DNA of 64,000 bases from an uncultured Sphingomonadales bacterium (GTDB taxonomy: Bacteria; Pseudomonadota; Alphaproteobacteria; Sphingomonadales; Rhodothalassiaceae): positions 202,633 through 266,632 of the forward strand of contig CANMND010000004.1 of assembly GCA_947499155.1 (NCBI GenBank). Reading direction: 5' to 3'. The notes beneath the pieces are model-generated. The model did not search any database. It worked only from the letters and a program-made list of their open reading frames with translations, and was not told the origin of the DNA. Below, in pieces: positions 25,985 to 33,920 of the stretch; the stretch's first letter is position 1; the number at the start of each line of letters is the position of its first letter. The position numbers and the translations under genes were made by a program.

Positions 25985-27352
25985 GTGACTTTCAGCATAG
26001 GGAAGAAAACGGATCCCGAGGCTCCTGGCGGCAGGAGTGGAGCCTGGCCTCGTCCTCGCTATGCATGGGCAGTGGTGGCGTTGTTGATGATTATTTATAC
26101 GGTAGCCTTCATTGACCGGCAGATCCTGGCGTTGCTTGTGGATCCGGTAAAACGGGACCTTGGAGTCACTGACTTGCAGTTTGGTCTTCTGACAGGGCTG
26201 TCATTTGGACTGTTTTATACAGTATTTGGAATTCCCTTTGCCCGTCTTGCTGACAATCGCAGTCGCCGGGGGTTGATCGCCGGTGGCATTGCCTTGTGGA
26301 GCCTGGCGACAGCCGCATGCGGTCTTGTGCGGACCTTTCCCATGCTTTTTCTCGCTCGCATGGGCGTGGGTGTTGGTGAAGCGACGCTGACGCCGGCTGC
26401 CAATTCGATGATCTGTGACCTGTTTCCGCCTTCAAGACGTGGCCGCGCCATCAGTCTTTATACACTTGGCATTCCCTTTGGATCGGCCCTTGCGTTTTTA
26501 TTTGGCGGCGCTGTTATCTCTTATGTGGATCGGGTGGATGCTTATCACCTGCCTCTGTTGGGCGCTCTTCAGGGTTGGCAGATGACGTTTCTTATAGTCG
26601 GGTTGCCGGGCGTGTTGCTGTCACTTGCCATGATGGTGCTCGTGAGAGAGCCACATCGCCATGGGCGGGTCCAGACAGACAAGGCAATGTCCGTGGCTGA
26701 CGCTGCCCGCTATTTTCTGACACGCTGGCGCTTTTACGTGGTGGGCTTTGTCGGAATCGCCTTTTTATCCGCCCTTGGCTATGGCTCAGTCTATTTCATT
26801 GCCGCGTTTTATGGACGAATCCATGGCTTTACTCCCGGCGAGACTGGCCTTGCCTACGGGCTGGTTCAGCTATCCGCGGGCATTGGCGGTATTTTATTTG
26901 CCGGGTGGCTGGCCGATAAATGGGTGGTTGCAGGGCATCAGGATGCTCATTTTCGGATATTGATTCTGGCGCTAATTCTGGGTGCGCCCTTTGCCTTGGC
27001 CTATCCGCTGGTTGGAAGTGCGGTCCTTGCCATTGCCCTTATGGCCGGGTCAATTTTCTTTACTAACTGGATCTGGGGCACGGCCTATGCAGCGGTTGCA
27101 TCTGCCACACCCAATGATCTGCGCGGCCAGGCAACCGCCATTTATCTGTTTGCCATCAATCTGATCGGAATGGGCCTTGGCCCGACACTGGTTGGCCTGT
27201 TCACCACCCATATATTTAAGGACGAACAGATGATCGATCTGGCCTATGTTTATCTTGCGCTGACCTGCCTGCCTGTGGCGCTTGTCTGCCTGCTGGTGGC
27301 ACGGCCTGCCTTTGCCCGACAATGTGCGGCTGTCCAGAAGATTGAGGCATAA
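25985..27352 (+). CDS. major facilitator superfamily transporter (spinster-like)
   Basis: A 455-residue protein with twelve hydrophobic segments. The signature between segments 2 and 3 (GIPFARLADNRSRRGLIAGG) is the MFS motif A, and FLARMGVGVGEATLTPAANSMICDLFPPSRRGRA is typical of the spinster-like group (Spns). Substrate unknown; members of this group carry lipids, sugars or aromatic acids. GTG 25985 is the likely start, with AAAGGGG upstream. It is divergent from sufE and convergent with pspC, sharing a bidirectional terminator. Confidence 0.85.
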   Translation: MTFSIGKKTDPEAPGGRSGAWPRPRYAWAVVALLMIIYTVAFIDRQILALLVDPVKRDLGVTDLQFGLLTGLSFGLFYTVFGIPFARLADNRSRRGLIAGGIALWSLATAACGLVRTFPMLFLARMGVGVGEATLTPAANSMICDLFPPSRRGRAISLYTLGIPFGSALAFLFGGAVISYVDRVDAYHLPLLGALQGWQMTFLIVGLPGVLLSLAMMVLVREPHRHGRVQTDKAMSVADAARYFLTRWRFYVVGFVGIAFLSALGYGSVYFIAAFYGRIHGFTPGETGLAYGLVQLSAGIGGILFAGWLADKWVVAGHQDAHFRILILALILGAPFALAYPLVGSAVLAIALMAGSIFFTNWIWGTAYAAVASATPNDLRGQATAIYLFAINLIGMGLGPTLVGLFTTHIFKDEQMIDLAYVYLALTCLPVALVCLLVARPAFARQCAAVQKIEA

Positions 27353-27353
27353 A

Positions 27354-27384
27354 ATCATGGCCGGGTGTGGGACCCGGCCATGAT
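27354..27384. terminator. bidirectional terminator between the MFS gene and pspC
   Basis: ATCATGGCCGGGT (27354-27366) and its exact complement (27372-27384) give a perfect 13-bp stem around GTGGG. The minus-strand side is followed by TTTTA and the plus-strand side by GGTTTGATTTG, so it ends pspC best and the transporter as well. Confidence 0.88.
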
Positions 27385-27405
27385 GGTTTGATTTGATGGG
27401 GCTGA

Positions 27406-27792
27406 TCAGTCTTCAAGGCCCCTGAGATCACGATCAAGCTTGAAGCGTTTTGATGTCATGTAGCGCTCCATGCTTTGAATGCGCTTGTCGATGCTTTTGA
27501 ACCGCTTGCTGAGGTTGGTGGCGGTATAATCGGGCCGGGTACGGGCCGTGCGCCAGAAACTTTCCTCTTCTTCGTCCTTGTATAGGTCGGCGGGTTTTGC
27601 ATCGAGCACAAAGCCCATAACGAAATAAAGGATCAAGAGTGCGGGAAACCAGCCGATGAAGCAGCCGATGATGAAGGCGATACGGATGATAGTAACCTTG
27701 ATACCCGTATAGTCTGCAACACCCGCGCACACACCCATGATCTTGCCGTTGCGGGGGTCTTTATAGAGTTTGTTGGGGCTAAAGAGTGTCAT
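27406..27792 (-). CDS. pspC: phage shock protein C (PspC domain)
   Basis: A 128-residue inner-membrane protein. The PspC signature LYKDPRNGKIMGVCAGVADYTGI opens it, followed by a long hydrophobic segment (about 30-60) and a charged, helical cytoplasmic tail. In the phage shock system PspB and PspC sense membrane stress and release PspF from PspA. ATG 27792 has GGAGG ten bases upstream; it overlaps pspB by 14 bp. The tail of about 65 residues is longer than in E. coli PspC. Confidence 0.9.
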   Translation of the reverse strand: MTLFSPNKLYKDPRNGKIMGVCAGVADYTGIKVTIIRIAFIIGCFIGWFPALLILYFVMGFVLDAKPADLYKDEEEESFWRTARTRPDYTATNLSKRFKSIDKRIQSMERYMTSKRFKLDRDLRGLED

Positions 27793-28015
27793 GGCGGCGG
27801 GACCTCCAATCAGGAACTTCATCATCCAGAATACGCTCCAGCGTCTCTAGCCTGTCTTCCAGTTTCTCCGACAGGCGGCGCAGATCATCGAGCGTGGCTT
27901 CATCTTGCGCTGTCAGTCCCTTCGCCTTTTTCATTTCGGTTGCGTAATGACCGATAAGGGCGATGGGAATAACGATGACAAACAGCAAGATTAGTGGAAC
28001 TTCGAGAAAACCCAT
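27779..28015 (-). CDS. pspB: phage shock protein B
   Basis: A 78-residue protein with one N-terminal membrane segment (LEVPLILLFVIVIPIALIGHYA) and a leucine-rich cytoplasmic coiled coil (DEATLDDLRRLSEKLEDRLETLERIL). This is the PspB layout. It works with PspC as the stress sensor. It follows pspA by 12 bp. Confidence 0.9.
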   Translation of the reverse strand: MGFLEVPLILLFVIVIPIALIGHYATEMKKAKGLTAQDEATLDDLRRLSEKLEDRLETLERILDDEVPDWRSRRHDTL

Positions 28016-28027
28016 AATCGGCCCCTG

Positions 28028-28711
28028 TTATTTTTCGGCCTTTTGAGCCGGCTTCAACTTTGCCTTAAGGGCGTCGAGTTCAGCCTCGATGGCGTCTTCG
28101 GTCTCAAGACTTGCAAATTCATCCTCAAGCGTACGACCGGCACCGCGTCCAAGCTCCAAGGCGTCTGCTTCACCTTCCAGCCGGTCAAGTCTGGCGTCCA
28201 CCTTGTCAAACCGTGTGAAAGCGTCTTCGATACGGTTGTCATAAAGCGTGCGTTTGACGCGCAAGGTATTTTGCGCGGTTTTGTGACGCGCATCAATGGT
28301 GGCTTTCTTCGCCTTGGCCTCGCGCAGCTTGGCTTCCAGCTTGATAACGTCGGCTTCATGGTGGCCAAGGGCATCCCTTAGATGAGTCAGATCGTCTTCG
28401 ATCTGGGCGGTGATTTCCGTCAGCTTGGCCTTTTCCATCAGTGCCCCACGGGCCAGGTCCTCACGGTCCTTGGACAGGGCGAGTTCGGCCTTGCGCTGCC
28501 ATTCAGCCTCTGCTTCTGCCAGGCGTCGTATTTTGCGTTCGGCATCCTTCTGGTCAGCAATGGTCTTGGCTGCGGCGGATCGGACCTCCACCAGTGTGTC
28601 CTCCATTTCCTGAATCATCATGCGGATCATTTTTTCCGGATCTTCTGCATGGTCAAGCAGGGCATTGAGGTTTGAGTTTATGATATCGGTCAGGCGGGAA
28701 AAGATACCCAT
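28028..28711 (-). CDS. pspA: phage shock protein A
   Basis: A 227-residue coiled-coil protein of the PspA/ESCRT-III family. It opens with the amphipathic MGIFSRLTDIINSNLNALLDHAEDPEKM, which binds stressed membranes, and continues as long charged helices; the central part also binds the AAA+ domain of PspF and inhibits it. Two in-frame ATG codons (28717, 28711) are possible; the second gives the usual MGIFSR start and better spacing from AAGGA. It is the second gene of the psp transcript, 75 bp after a previously unrecognised 55-codon gene. Confidence 0.94.
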   Translation of the reverse strand: MGIFSRLTDIINSNLNALLDHAEDPEKMIRMMIQEMEDTLVEVRSAAAKTIADQKDAERKIRRLAEAEAEWQRKAELALSKDREDLARGALMEKAKLTEITAQIEDDLTHLRDALGHHEADVIKLEAKLREAKAKKATIDARHKTAQNTLRVKRTLYDNRIEDAFTRFDKVDARLDRLEGEADALELGRGAGRTLEDEFASLETEDAIEAELDALKAKLKPAQKAEK

Positions 28712-28785
28712 GGTCATTATTCCTTCTTTATTCGTGTCTCGCTGTCGTCACTCGGGTCGTTTGTGTCTTGCCCCGTTAGGTTCAT

Positions 28786-28953
28786 TCAGGCGTTGCGGCG
28801 GCGGATACGGTCGCGGCGCCGTTGGCGCGGGCCCCAGCCGAATTCGGCGCGGGCGCGGCTGGCATTGTTAAAGAAAACAATCATATCTTCGTTTTCTGAT
28901 TCAAGCGCATCCATGCTCGCAAGGGCAGCGCCGACATGGTTGAGAACGTTCAT
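28786..28953 (-). CDS. 55-residue protein, first gene of the psp transcript
   Basis: A short frame that starts MNVLNHVGAALASMDALESE and ends in an Arg-rich tail (GPRQRRRDRIRRRN). It has a clear ribosome binding site, GGAG seven bases upstream, and lies between the sigma-54 promoter (28997-29012) and pspA, on the same strand. It has no membrane segment. I do not know a family for it; E. coli PspD and PspE are different. A mixed acidic/hydrophobic N terminus with a basic C terminus could bind membrane phospholipids or PspA, but this is speculation. Confidence 0.7.
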   Translation of the reverse strand: MNVLNHVGAALASMDALESENEDMIVFFNNASRARAEFGWGPRQRRRDRIRRRNA

Positions 28954-28996
28954 TTTTTATCTCCACTCTTTATCGCTGTCGTTGTGTATGTAACTA

Positions 28997-29012
28997 AGCA
29001 AGGGGCGTGCCA
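28997..29012 (-). promoter_or_regulatory. sigma-54 promoter of the psp operon
   Basis: On the minus strand TGGCACG-CCCC-TTGCT (29012-28997) matches the -24/-12 consensus TGGCACG-N4-TTGCW at every defined base. It lies 44 bp upstream of the first psp gene. The AT-rich stretch 29013-29132 toward pspF probably holds the upstream activator sites for PspF. Confidence 0.92.
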
Positions 29013-29132
29013 GTTTCTGACTCATATCTAACTTATTGATATTGATAAATTTTTTATGACAGCTGTCAGCTTGTGCTTTTTTGGTTAGTAATTTATCCTG
29101 ATACTTAGTGAATTATACGGATTATTGGGATT

Positions 29133-30164
29133 ATGGCTGAGGCTGCTGTTCAGGTTTTGGGATCTGCCCCTGCTTTTCTCGATCTTATGGATCGGGTGAG
29201 CCATGTGGCACCGCTTGATCGCCCGGTTCTGGTGGTTGGCGAGCGGGGGACCGGCAAGGAACTGATTGCCGCCCGCCTGCATTATCTGTCGCGTCGCTGG
29301 GGGCAGGCGTTCGTCAAGCTTAATTGCGCGGCCCTGCCTGAGACCCTGATCGATAGCGAGCTGTTCGGTGTGGAGCCTGGAGCCTTTACCGGTGCGGTAC
29401 GCCGCCGTCCCGGACGGTTCGAGCAGGCGGATGGCGGCAGCCTGTTTTTGGATGAGATTGCAACATTGTCGGCAGCGGCTCAGGAAAAAATCCTGCGGAT
29501 CATTGAATATGGGCGGTTTGAGCGTCTTGGGAGCAATGAGACCCAAACTGTCGATGTGCGGGTCATTGGGGCTGCCAATGTGGACTTGCCGCATCTGGCG
29601 GACAAGGGAGAGTTCCGCGCTGACCTTCTGGATAGGCTCGCATTTGATGTTCTGACAGTCCCCCCCTTGCGCGCCCGGATTGATGATATTGAATTGTTAT
29701 CGCGCCATTTTGGTCGCGCAATGGCCCATGAGTTGGGCTGGTCTGGCTTTCCGGGCTTTTCACCAAATGCGATGGAGCGTTTGTCCGCCTATCCATGGCC
29801 CGGTAATGTGCGAGAGCTTAAAAACGTGGTTGAACGCGCGGTTTATCGCTGGAAGGACCCAGATAAGCCGGTGGCAGATATTGTGTTCGATCCATTTTTG
29901 TCCCCCTACCGTCCGGAGACTTCCAGTCCAAAGCTTGTCAGGGGCAAGGAGCATGACGGCGCGTGGCAGGGTTCTGACGCGGCGGCCTTGCCTCAGACCC
30001 TCCGGCTTCCGTATGATTTTAAGAGTGCCATGGCCGATCACGAAAAGCGTCTATTGGAAGACGCGCTTGCTGCTTGTCGCCACAATCAGCGTGAGACGGC
30101 GGAAAAGCTTGGTTTGAGTTATGATCAACTTCGTCATGCCGCAAAAAAATACGACTTGATATAG
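29133..30164 (+). CDS. pspF: sigma-54-dependent activator PspF
   Basis: A 343-residue enhancer-binding protein without a receiver domain. The AAA+ domain starts at residue 8 with Walker A GERGTGKE (36-43), the sigma-54-contacting loop GAFTGA at 83-88 ([21 protein letters not shown]), Walker [10 protein letters not shown], and an arginine-finger region [10 protein letters not shown] Fis-type helix-turn-helix ends the protein ([20 protein letters not shown]). It is divergent from the psp operon and should drive the sigma-54 promoter at 28997-29012; PspA is expected to bind and silence it. Confidence 0.95.
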   Translation: MAEAAVQVLGSAPAFLDLMDRVSHVAPLDRPVLVVGERGTGKELIAARLHYLSRRWGQAFVKLNCAALPETLIDSELFGVEPGAFTGAVRRRPGRFEQADGGSLFLDEIATLSAAAQEKILRIIEYGRFERLGSNETQTVDVRVIGAANVDLPHLADKGEFRADLLDRLAFDVLTVPPLRARIDDIELLSRHFGRAMAHELGWSGFPGFSPNAMERLSAYPWPGNVRELKNVVERAVYRWKDPDKPVADIVFDPFLSPYRPETSSPKLVRGKEHDGAWQGSDAAALPQTLRLPYDFKSAMADHEKRLLEDALAACRHNQRETAEKLGLSYDQLRHAAKKYDLI

Positions 30165-30171
30165 GAAACGC

Positions 30172-30462
30172 ATGTCCGAGAAAACACCACCTGACCGTCC
30201 TGTCAGGATCGAAAAGACCCTGTTCTGGCCTGGTCTGGGCCTTGCGGCCCTGGTTATCGCCTATGGGGCCTATCGCTTGTATGTGCGTTATGGCGCCAGT
30301 GACATCACCCAGGCTGAAACCATCGTCTATGGCATGCTTTTGTTCATGATCGGTATTGCCGTCATGGCATTTGTGACAGTGGCCATACTCAAGCTGGGGT
30401 GGTGGCTGTTCGGGCGGCGTCGTGGACTTCACGATCACGAAGATGACGAGGACCGGGACTGA
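30172..30462 (+). CDS. small two-segment membrane protein downstream of pspF
   Basis: A 96-residue protein I do not recognise, with two membrane segments (about residues 17-37 and 51-76) and an acidic/His C-terminal tail (HDHEDDEDRD). It lies 7 bp after pspF, probably co-transcribed. By position it may join the envelope-stress response, but nothing in the sequence shows that. It is convergent with phaR, with only 3 bp between the stop codons. Confidence 0.65.
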   Translation: MSEKTPPDRPVRIEKTLFWPGLGLAALVIAYGAYRLYVRYGASDITQAETIVYGMLLFMIGIAVMAFVTVAILKLGWWLFGRRRGLHDHEDDEDRD

Positions 30463-30465
30463 CGC

Positions 30466-31047
30466 CTATTTTTTTCGCATGGAATCCAGCTGTTCCTGCA
30501 TGGCGGCAAGCTGTTTTTCCAAAGCGTCGATCTTGTCATTGCCCTCCTTTTGAGGGGCGGGTTTGACCTGGGGTTTGGCGGTCATGGCGGACAGGGGATT
30601 GAACAGGCTCATAGCCTGCTTGAAAATGGCCATGTTCTGTTGTGCTACATCATCCATCATCGAAAATATCTGGGTGGGATTGATGCCGCTTTCAAACAAG
30701 GAGCGCATCTGGTCTTCATTGCTGGTGAAGGCATCCATGGCCGATTGCAGATAGCCGGGTACCATGGCCTGCATCTGATCACCATAAAACGAGATCAACT
30801 GACGCAGAAATGGTACAGGCAGCATCTGCTGACCCTTGCTTTCCTGATCAAAGATAATCTGTGTCAGGACGGCGCGGGTTATATCTTCCTGGGATTTGGC
30901 ATCCTGGACGACGAAGTCCCGACCTTCACGAACCAGCTGTGCCAGGTGATCCAGTGTCACATAGCTTGATGTTTCTGTATTATAAAGGCGGCGATTTGCG
31001 TATTTCTTGATAATGATCGGCTCATTATCCTGTGTCTGATCCGTCAT
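30466..31047 (-). CDS. phaR: polyhydroxyalkanoate synthesis repressor PhaR
   Basis: A 193-residue regulator with the PHB_acc_N DNA-binding domain at the start (IIIKKYANRRLYNTETSSYVTLDHL) followed by a PHB_acc segment (LTQIIFDQESKGQQMLPVPFLRQLISFYGDQMQ) and a C-terminal coiled coil. PhaR binds both DNA and polymer granules and represses phasin and biosynthesis genes when no granule surface is free. ATG 31047 was chosen because the KKYANRRLYN motif lies near the N terminus in the family. It is divergent from the phaC-like gene. Confidence 0.93.
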   Translation of the reverse strand: MTDQTQDNEPIIIKKYANRRLYNTETSSYVTLDHLAQLVREGRDFVVQDAKSQEDITRAVLTQIIFDQESKGQQMLPVPFLRQLISFYGDQMQAMVPGYLQSAMDAFTSNEDQMRSLFESGINPTQIFSMMDDVAQQNMAIFKQAMSLFNPLSAMTAKPQVKPAPQKEGNDKIDALEKQLAAMQEQLDSMRKK

Positions 31048-31136
31048 GAATTGTTTGCCCGTTAAAAGGAACGTGTCATGACTTTGGCGTGTAGGATGGA
31101 TCGAAAGCAAGTTCTATTTGATGCAGGTGCGAACTG

Positions 31137-32255
31137 GTGGCGCCATGGCATAAGGGGCTGTCTGCCTTGACCTTGCTCCCGGATCAGATACGCAAGGTGC
31201 GCAATGAGGGGCCGGTCCCACTCGGTCTCCACCTTGTTTTGATGTCGCAAGGCGCAGGCCTTGAAACCGACCTTCTGGCAGGGGCCTTGCGCGGGATTGA
31301 CAGATGGCGCACGCACCCGTTCACCCGTCCCAATAGTGACACCAAGGTCCATCGTGACGTCGGCTCGTCCCGGCTTTTGGACTATGGCGGAAAGGGCAGA
31401 CCGGTGCTGCTGGTGCCGTCACTGGTCAATCCTTTTTATATTCTTGACCTGCTGCCAGGAAACAGCCTTGTCGCCTATCTGAGAGAGCGGGGTTTGCGTC
31501 CTTTTCTGGTGGACTGGGGCGTGCCTGGTCCGGTGGAGCAGGGCTTCACCCTTGCTGATTATATTGAACGCATGACTGAACTGGGGAGAGGGCTGAAGGC
31601 GGATTTTGGTGCGGCACCTGACCTTCTTGGCTATTGCATGGGGGGAACGCTTGCCCTGGCGGCAGCACTGCTGGAGCCTGAGACTTTCTCATCGCTCTCA
31701 CTTTTGGCCGCCCCTTGGGATTTTCACAAGGATGGTGACCTGCATCGGGCACTGGCGCTCGCATCCTTGCCGCTTCTGCCGATAATTACTGCTGCTGGCA
31801 TGGCGCCCCCGTTCTTTGCGCAAAGCTTTTTTGCAGCCCTCAGTCCGCGCGCTAGTCTTGAAAAATTTGCCGCATTTTCTGAGTTTGCATCCGACGGGGA
31901 ACAGGCGTCCTTGTTCGTGGCGCTGGAGGATTGGGTGAATGGGGGCGCATCCCTTGCGGGTCCTATGGCGGTTGAAGTGCTGCGGGACTGGTATTGTCTC
32001 AATCTTCCAGGACAGGGTCTGTGGTCTGTGGCAGGAAAGCGCCTTAGCCCCGGTGATCTGAACCTTCCCTGTTTTGCGGCAGTGCCCATGGCTGATCGCA
32101 TTGTGCCTCCATCGGGTGCCCTTGGTCTTGCGGGGAGGTTAAAGGTCCAGAAGCTGGTTCGTCCGGAAGCAGGTCATGTGGGAATGATAGTAGGCCGACA
32201 AGGCAAAAAGACCCTGTGGAAGCCACTGGCAGATTGGTTGCTAAAATCAACCTGA
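31137..32255 (+). CDS. phaC: short PHA synthase-like alpha/beta hydrolase
   Basis: A 372-residue alpha/beta hydrolase with the PHA-synthase form of the lipase box, GYCMGG, where Cys takes the place of the usual Ser nucleophile. DWGVPGP and LADYIERM are also typical of PhaC, and the Asp and His of the triad can be read in PMADRIVPP and EAGHVGMIVG. It lacks the N-terminal domain of about 200 residues found in class I PhaC and is close in size to class III PhaC, which needs a PhaE subunit not found here. GTG 31137 is the only start after the in-frame stop at 31119. With phaR beside it and phaB downstream, a role in PHA metabolism is likely. Confidence 0.75.
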   Translation: MAPWHKGLSALTLLPDQIRKVRNEGPVPLGLHLVLMSQGAGLETDLLAGALRGIDRWRTHPFTRPNSDTKVHRDVGSSRLLDYGGKGRPVLLVPSLVNPFYILDLLPGNSLVAYLRERGLRPFLVDWGVPGPVEQGFTLADYIERMTELGRGLKADFGAAPDLLGYCMGGTLALAAALLEPETFSSLSLLAAPWDFHKDGDLHRALALASLPLLPIITAAGMAPPFFAQSFFAALSPRASLEKFAAFSEFASDGEQASLFVALEDWVNGGASLAGPMAVEVLRDWYCLNLPGQGLWSVAGKRLSPGDLNLPCFAAVPMADRIVPPSGALGLAGRLKVQKLVRPEAGHVGMIVGRQGKKTLWKPLADWLLKST

Positions 32256-32375
32256 AGGCGGCTTTGTGATTGCCTGAAGTCGTGTAATGATCAATCCTGT
32301 TCGGATATGGGAAGCCAGCGGCAGAGCTCCCCGCGGGCACAGGGGTTTTAGACGCACAATCATGGGGAAGTTCAT

Positions 32376-33098
32376 ATGCTTTATACGGCAATAGTCACCG
32401 GCGGAACGCGCGGCATTGGTGCGGCAATTTCCGTGATGCTGAAAGACAGTGGCTATAAGGTTGCTGCCACCTATGCTGGCAATGATGAGCGGGCAAAGCG
32501 CTTTCATGAAGAAACAGGCATCGGCGTCTATAAATGGGATGTGGCGGATTTCGAGGCTTGCAAGAAGGGCTGTGCGGCTGTCGAGGCGGATATTGGCCCG
32601 GTTGGCATATTGGTTAATAATGCAGGCATTACCCGTGATGGCACCATGCAAAAGATGGATCACAGCATGTGGCAGGACGTGATCGACACCAATCTGGGGG
32701 GATGTTTTAACATGTCCAGAGCAGTGTTTGATGGCATGCGCGCCCGCAAATATGGACGGATCGTCAATATCGGCTCGATCAATGGACAGGCCGGGCAATA
32801 TGGCCAGGTGAATTATGCAGCCGCAAAATCCGGGATTCACGGCTTTACCAAGGCGCTGGCACAAGAAGGGGCACGGTCCAATATCACTGTGAATGCCATA
32901 GCACCCGGCTATATCGACACGGATATGGTGGCGGCCGTCCCTGAAGAGGTGCTGGAGAAGATTGTCGCCAGAATTCCTGTCGGGCGCCTTGGCAAAGCCA
33001 ATGAAATCGCCCGAGGTGTTTTGTTCCTTGTCGCAGAAGATGCAGGCTTTGTTACTGGCTCCACCCTTTCCATCAATGGCGGGCAGCATATGTATTAA
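32376..33098 (+). CDS. phaB: acetoacetyl-CoA reductase
   Basis: A 240-residue short-chain dehydrogenase that reduces acetoacetyl-CoA to (R)-3-hydroxybutyryl-CoA with NADPH, giving the monomer for PHA synthase. The nucleotide-binding motif TGGTRGIGAA is at residues 8-17, and the active-site residues are visible: NAG near 85, Ser140 (NIGSINGQAGQ) and the YxxxK of NYAAAKSG. NGQAGQYGQVNYAAAKSGIHGF is diagnostic for PhaB within the family. It is 120 bp after the phaC-like gene; no phaA thiolase is present in this cluster. Confidence 0.92.
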   Translation: MLYTAIVTGGTRGIGAAISVMLKDSGYKVAATYAGNDERAKRFHEETGIGVYKWDVADFEACKKGCAAVEADIGPVGILVNNAGITRDGTMQKMDHSMWQDVIDTNLGGCFNMSRAVFDGMRARKYGRIVNIGSINGQAGQYGQVNYAAAKSGIHGFTKALAQEGARSNITVNAIAPGYIDTDMVAAVPEEVLEKIVARIPVGRLGKANEIARGVLFLVAEDAGFVTGSTLSINGGQHMY

Positions 33099-33137
33099 TG
33101 AGAGCCGCCACGGATTGCGGAGTGCCGGAGGGTTGAT

Positions 33138-33920
33138 GTGCGTCCTGATGTGATTGCATTGCGAAAGTTTTATCAGCGCCCGCTTGGTCGTGCCACAGCA
33201 CGCTGTCTTGTAGATCAGGTCCAAAGCCTGTGGCCTGATCTCAGCGGCCAGCATGTGGCAGGGATCGGGTTTGCCCCGCCCATTCTGGACCGGTTGTCTG
33301 GCAATGCTGCCAGCCGGGTGGCGCTTATGCCGGCACCGCAGGGTGTGATGCACTGGCCCGATTCATCCCTGAATGCCAGCGCCCTGGTAGAGGAGCAAGA
33401 CCTGCCTTTGCCTGACGGCTCGTTTGATCGGGTTATTCTGGCCCATGCCCTGGAGGTGGCTGATCACATGCGCGGACTCTTGCGTGAGGTCTGGCGCATA
33501 TTGTCTCCAGGTGGCAGGCTCATTGTGATTGTACCTCGCCGACGCGGTATGTGGGCCGGATTTGAGAACACGCCCTTTGGCTCGGGCCAACCCTTCAGCA
33601 GCTATCAGGTCACGCAGACTCTGGCCAATCAGCTTTTACCGGTTGCACATGTGAGGCGCGCGTTGTTTCTGCCGCCCATGTCCCCACTTGCCAGAGGCGG
33701 CATCATGAAGGCGGCTGAAAAAATAGGTCCTTATGTTCTGCGCGGGTTTGCAGGCGTTCTGGTGGTCGAAGCGGAAAAGCAGGTTTATGGCGCAATTACG
33801 ACAGAACCGCGCCCGGCAAAAACCTTCAGAGTGACTGCTGCCCGGCCTCGTCTGGTGCCGCCACTGGCAACGCCCCGGGCAGACCACGACGAACAGCACA
33901 CTCTTCGAGGAAATGGCTGA
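33138..33920 (+). CDS. class I SAM-dependent methyltransferase
   Basis: A 260-residue methyltransferase of the Methyltransf_11 type. The usual glycine-rich motif I is degenerate (AGIGFAPPILDRL near residue 40), but motif ALVEEQDLPLPDGSFDRVILAHALEVADHM (about 82-110) and ILSPGGRLIVIVPRR (about 122-136) are clear. The substrate is unknown; alphaproteobacterial neighbours of this type are not MetW. GTG 33138 has GGAGG six bases upstream. Its last 95 bp overlap the 3' end of metX on the other strand. Confidence 0.78.
   Translation: MRPDVIALRKFYQRPLGRATARCLVDQVQSLWPDLSGQHVAGIGFAPPILDRLSGNAASRVALMPAPQGVMHWPDSSLNASALVEEQDLPLPDGSFDRVILAHALEVADHMRGLLREVWRILSPGGRLIVIVPRRRGMWAGFENTPFGSGQPFSSYQVTQTLANQLLPVAHVRRALFLPPMSPLARGGIMKAAEKIGPYVLRGFAGVLVVEAEKQVYGAITTEPRPAKTFRVTAARPRLVPPLATPRADHDEQHTLRGNG

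Noticed and set aside
32247-33353. A 368-codon open frame on the minus strand across phaB
   Set aside because: It lies wholly antisense to the clear phaB gene and its product (rich in His, Cys and Ile) resembles no family; a shadow of codon usage.
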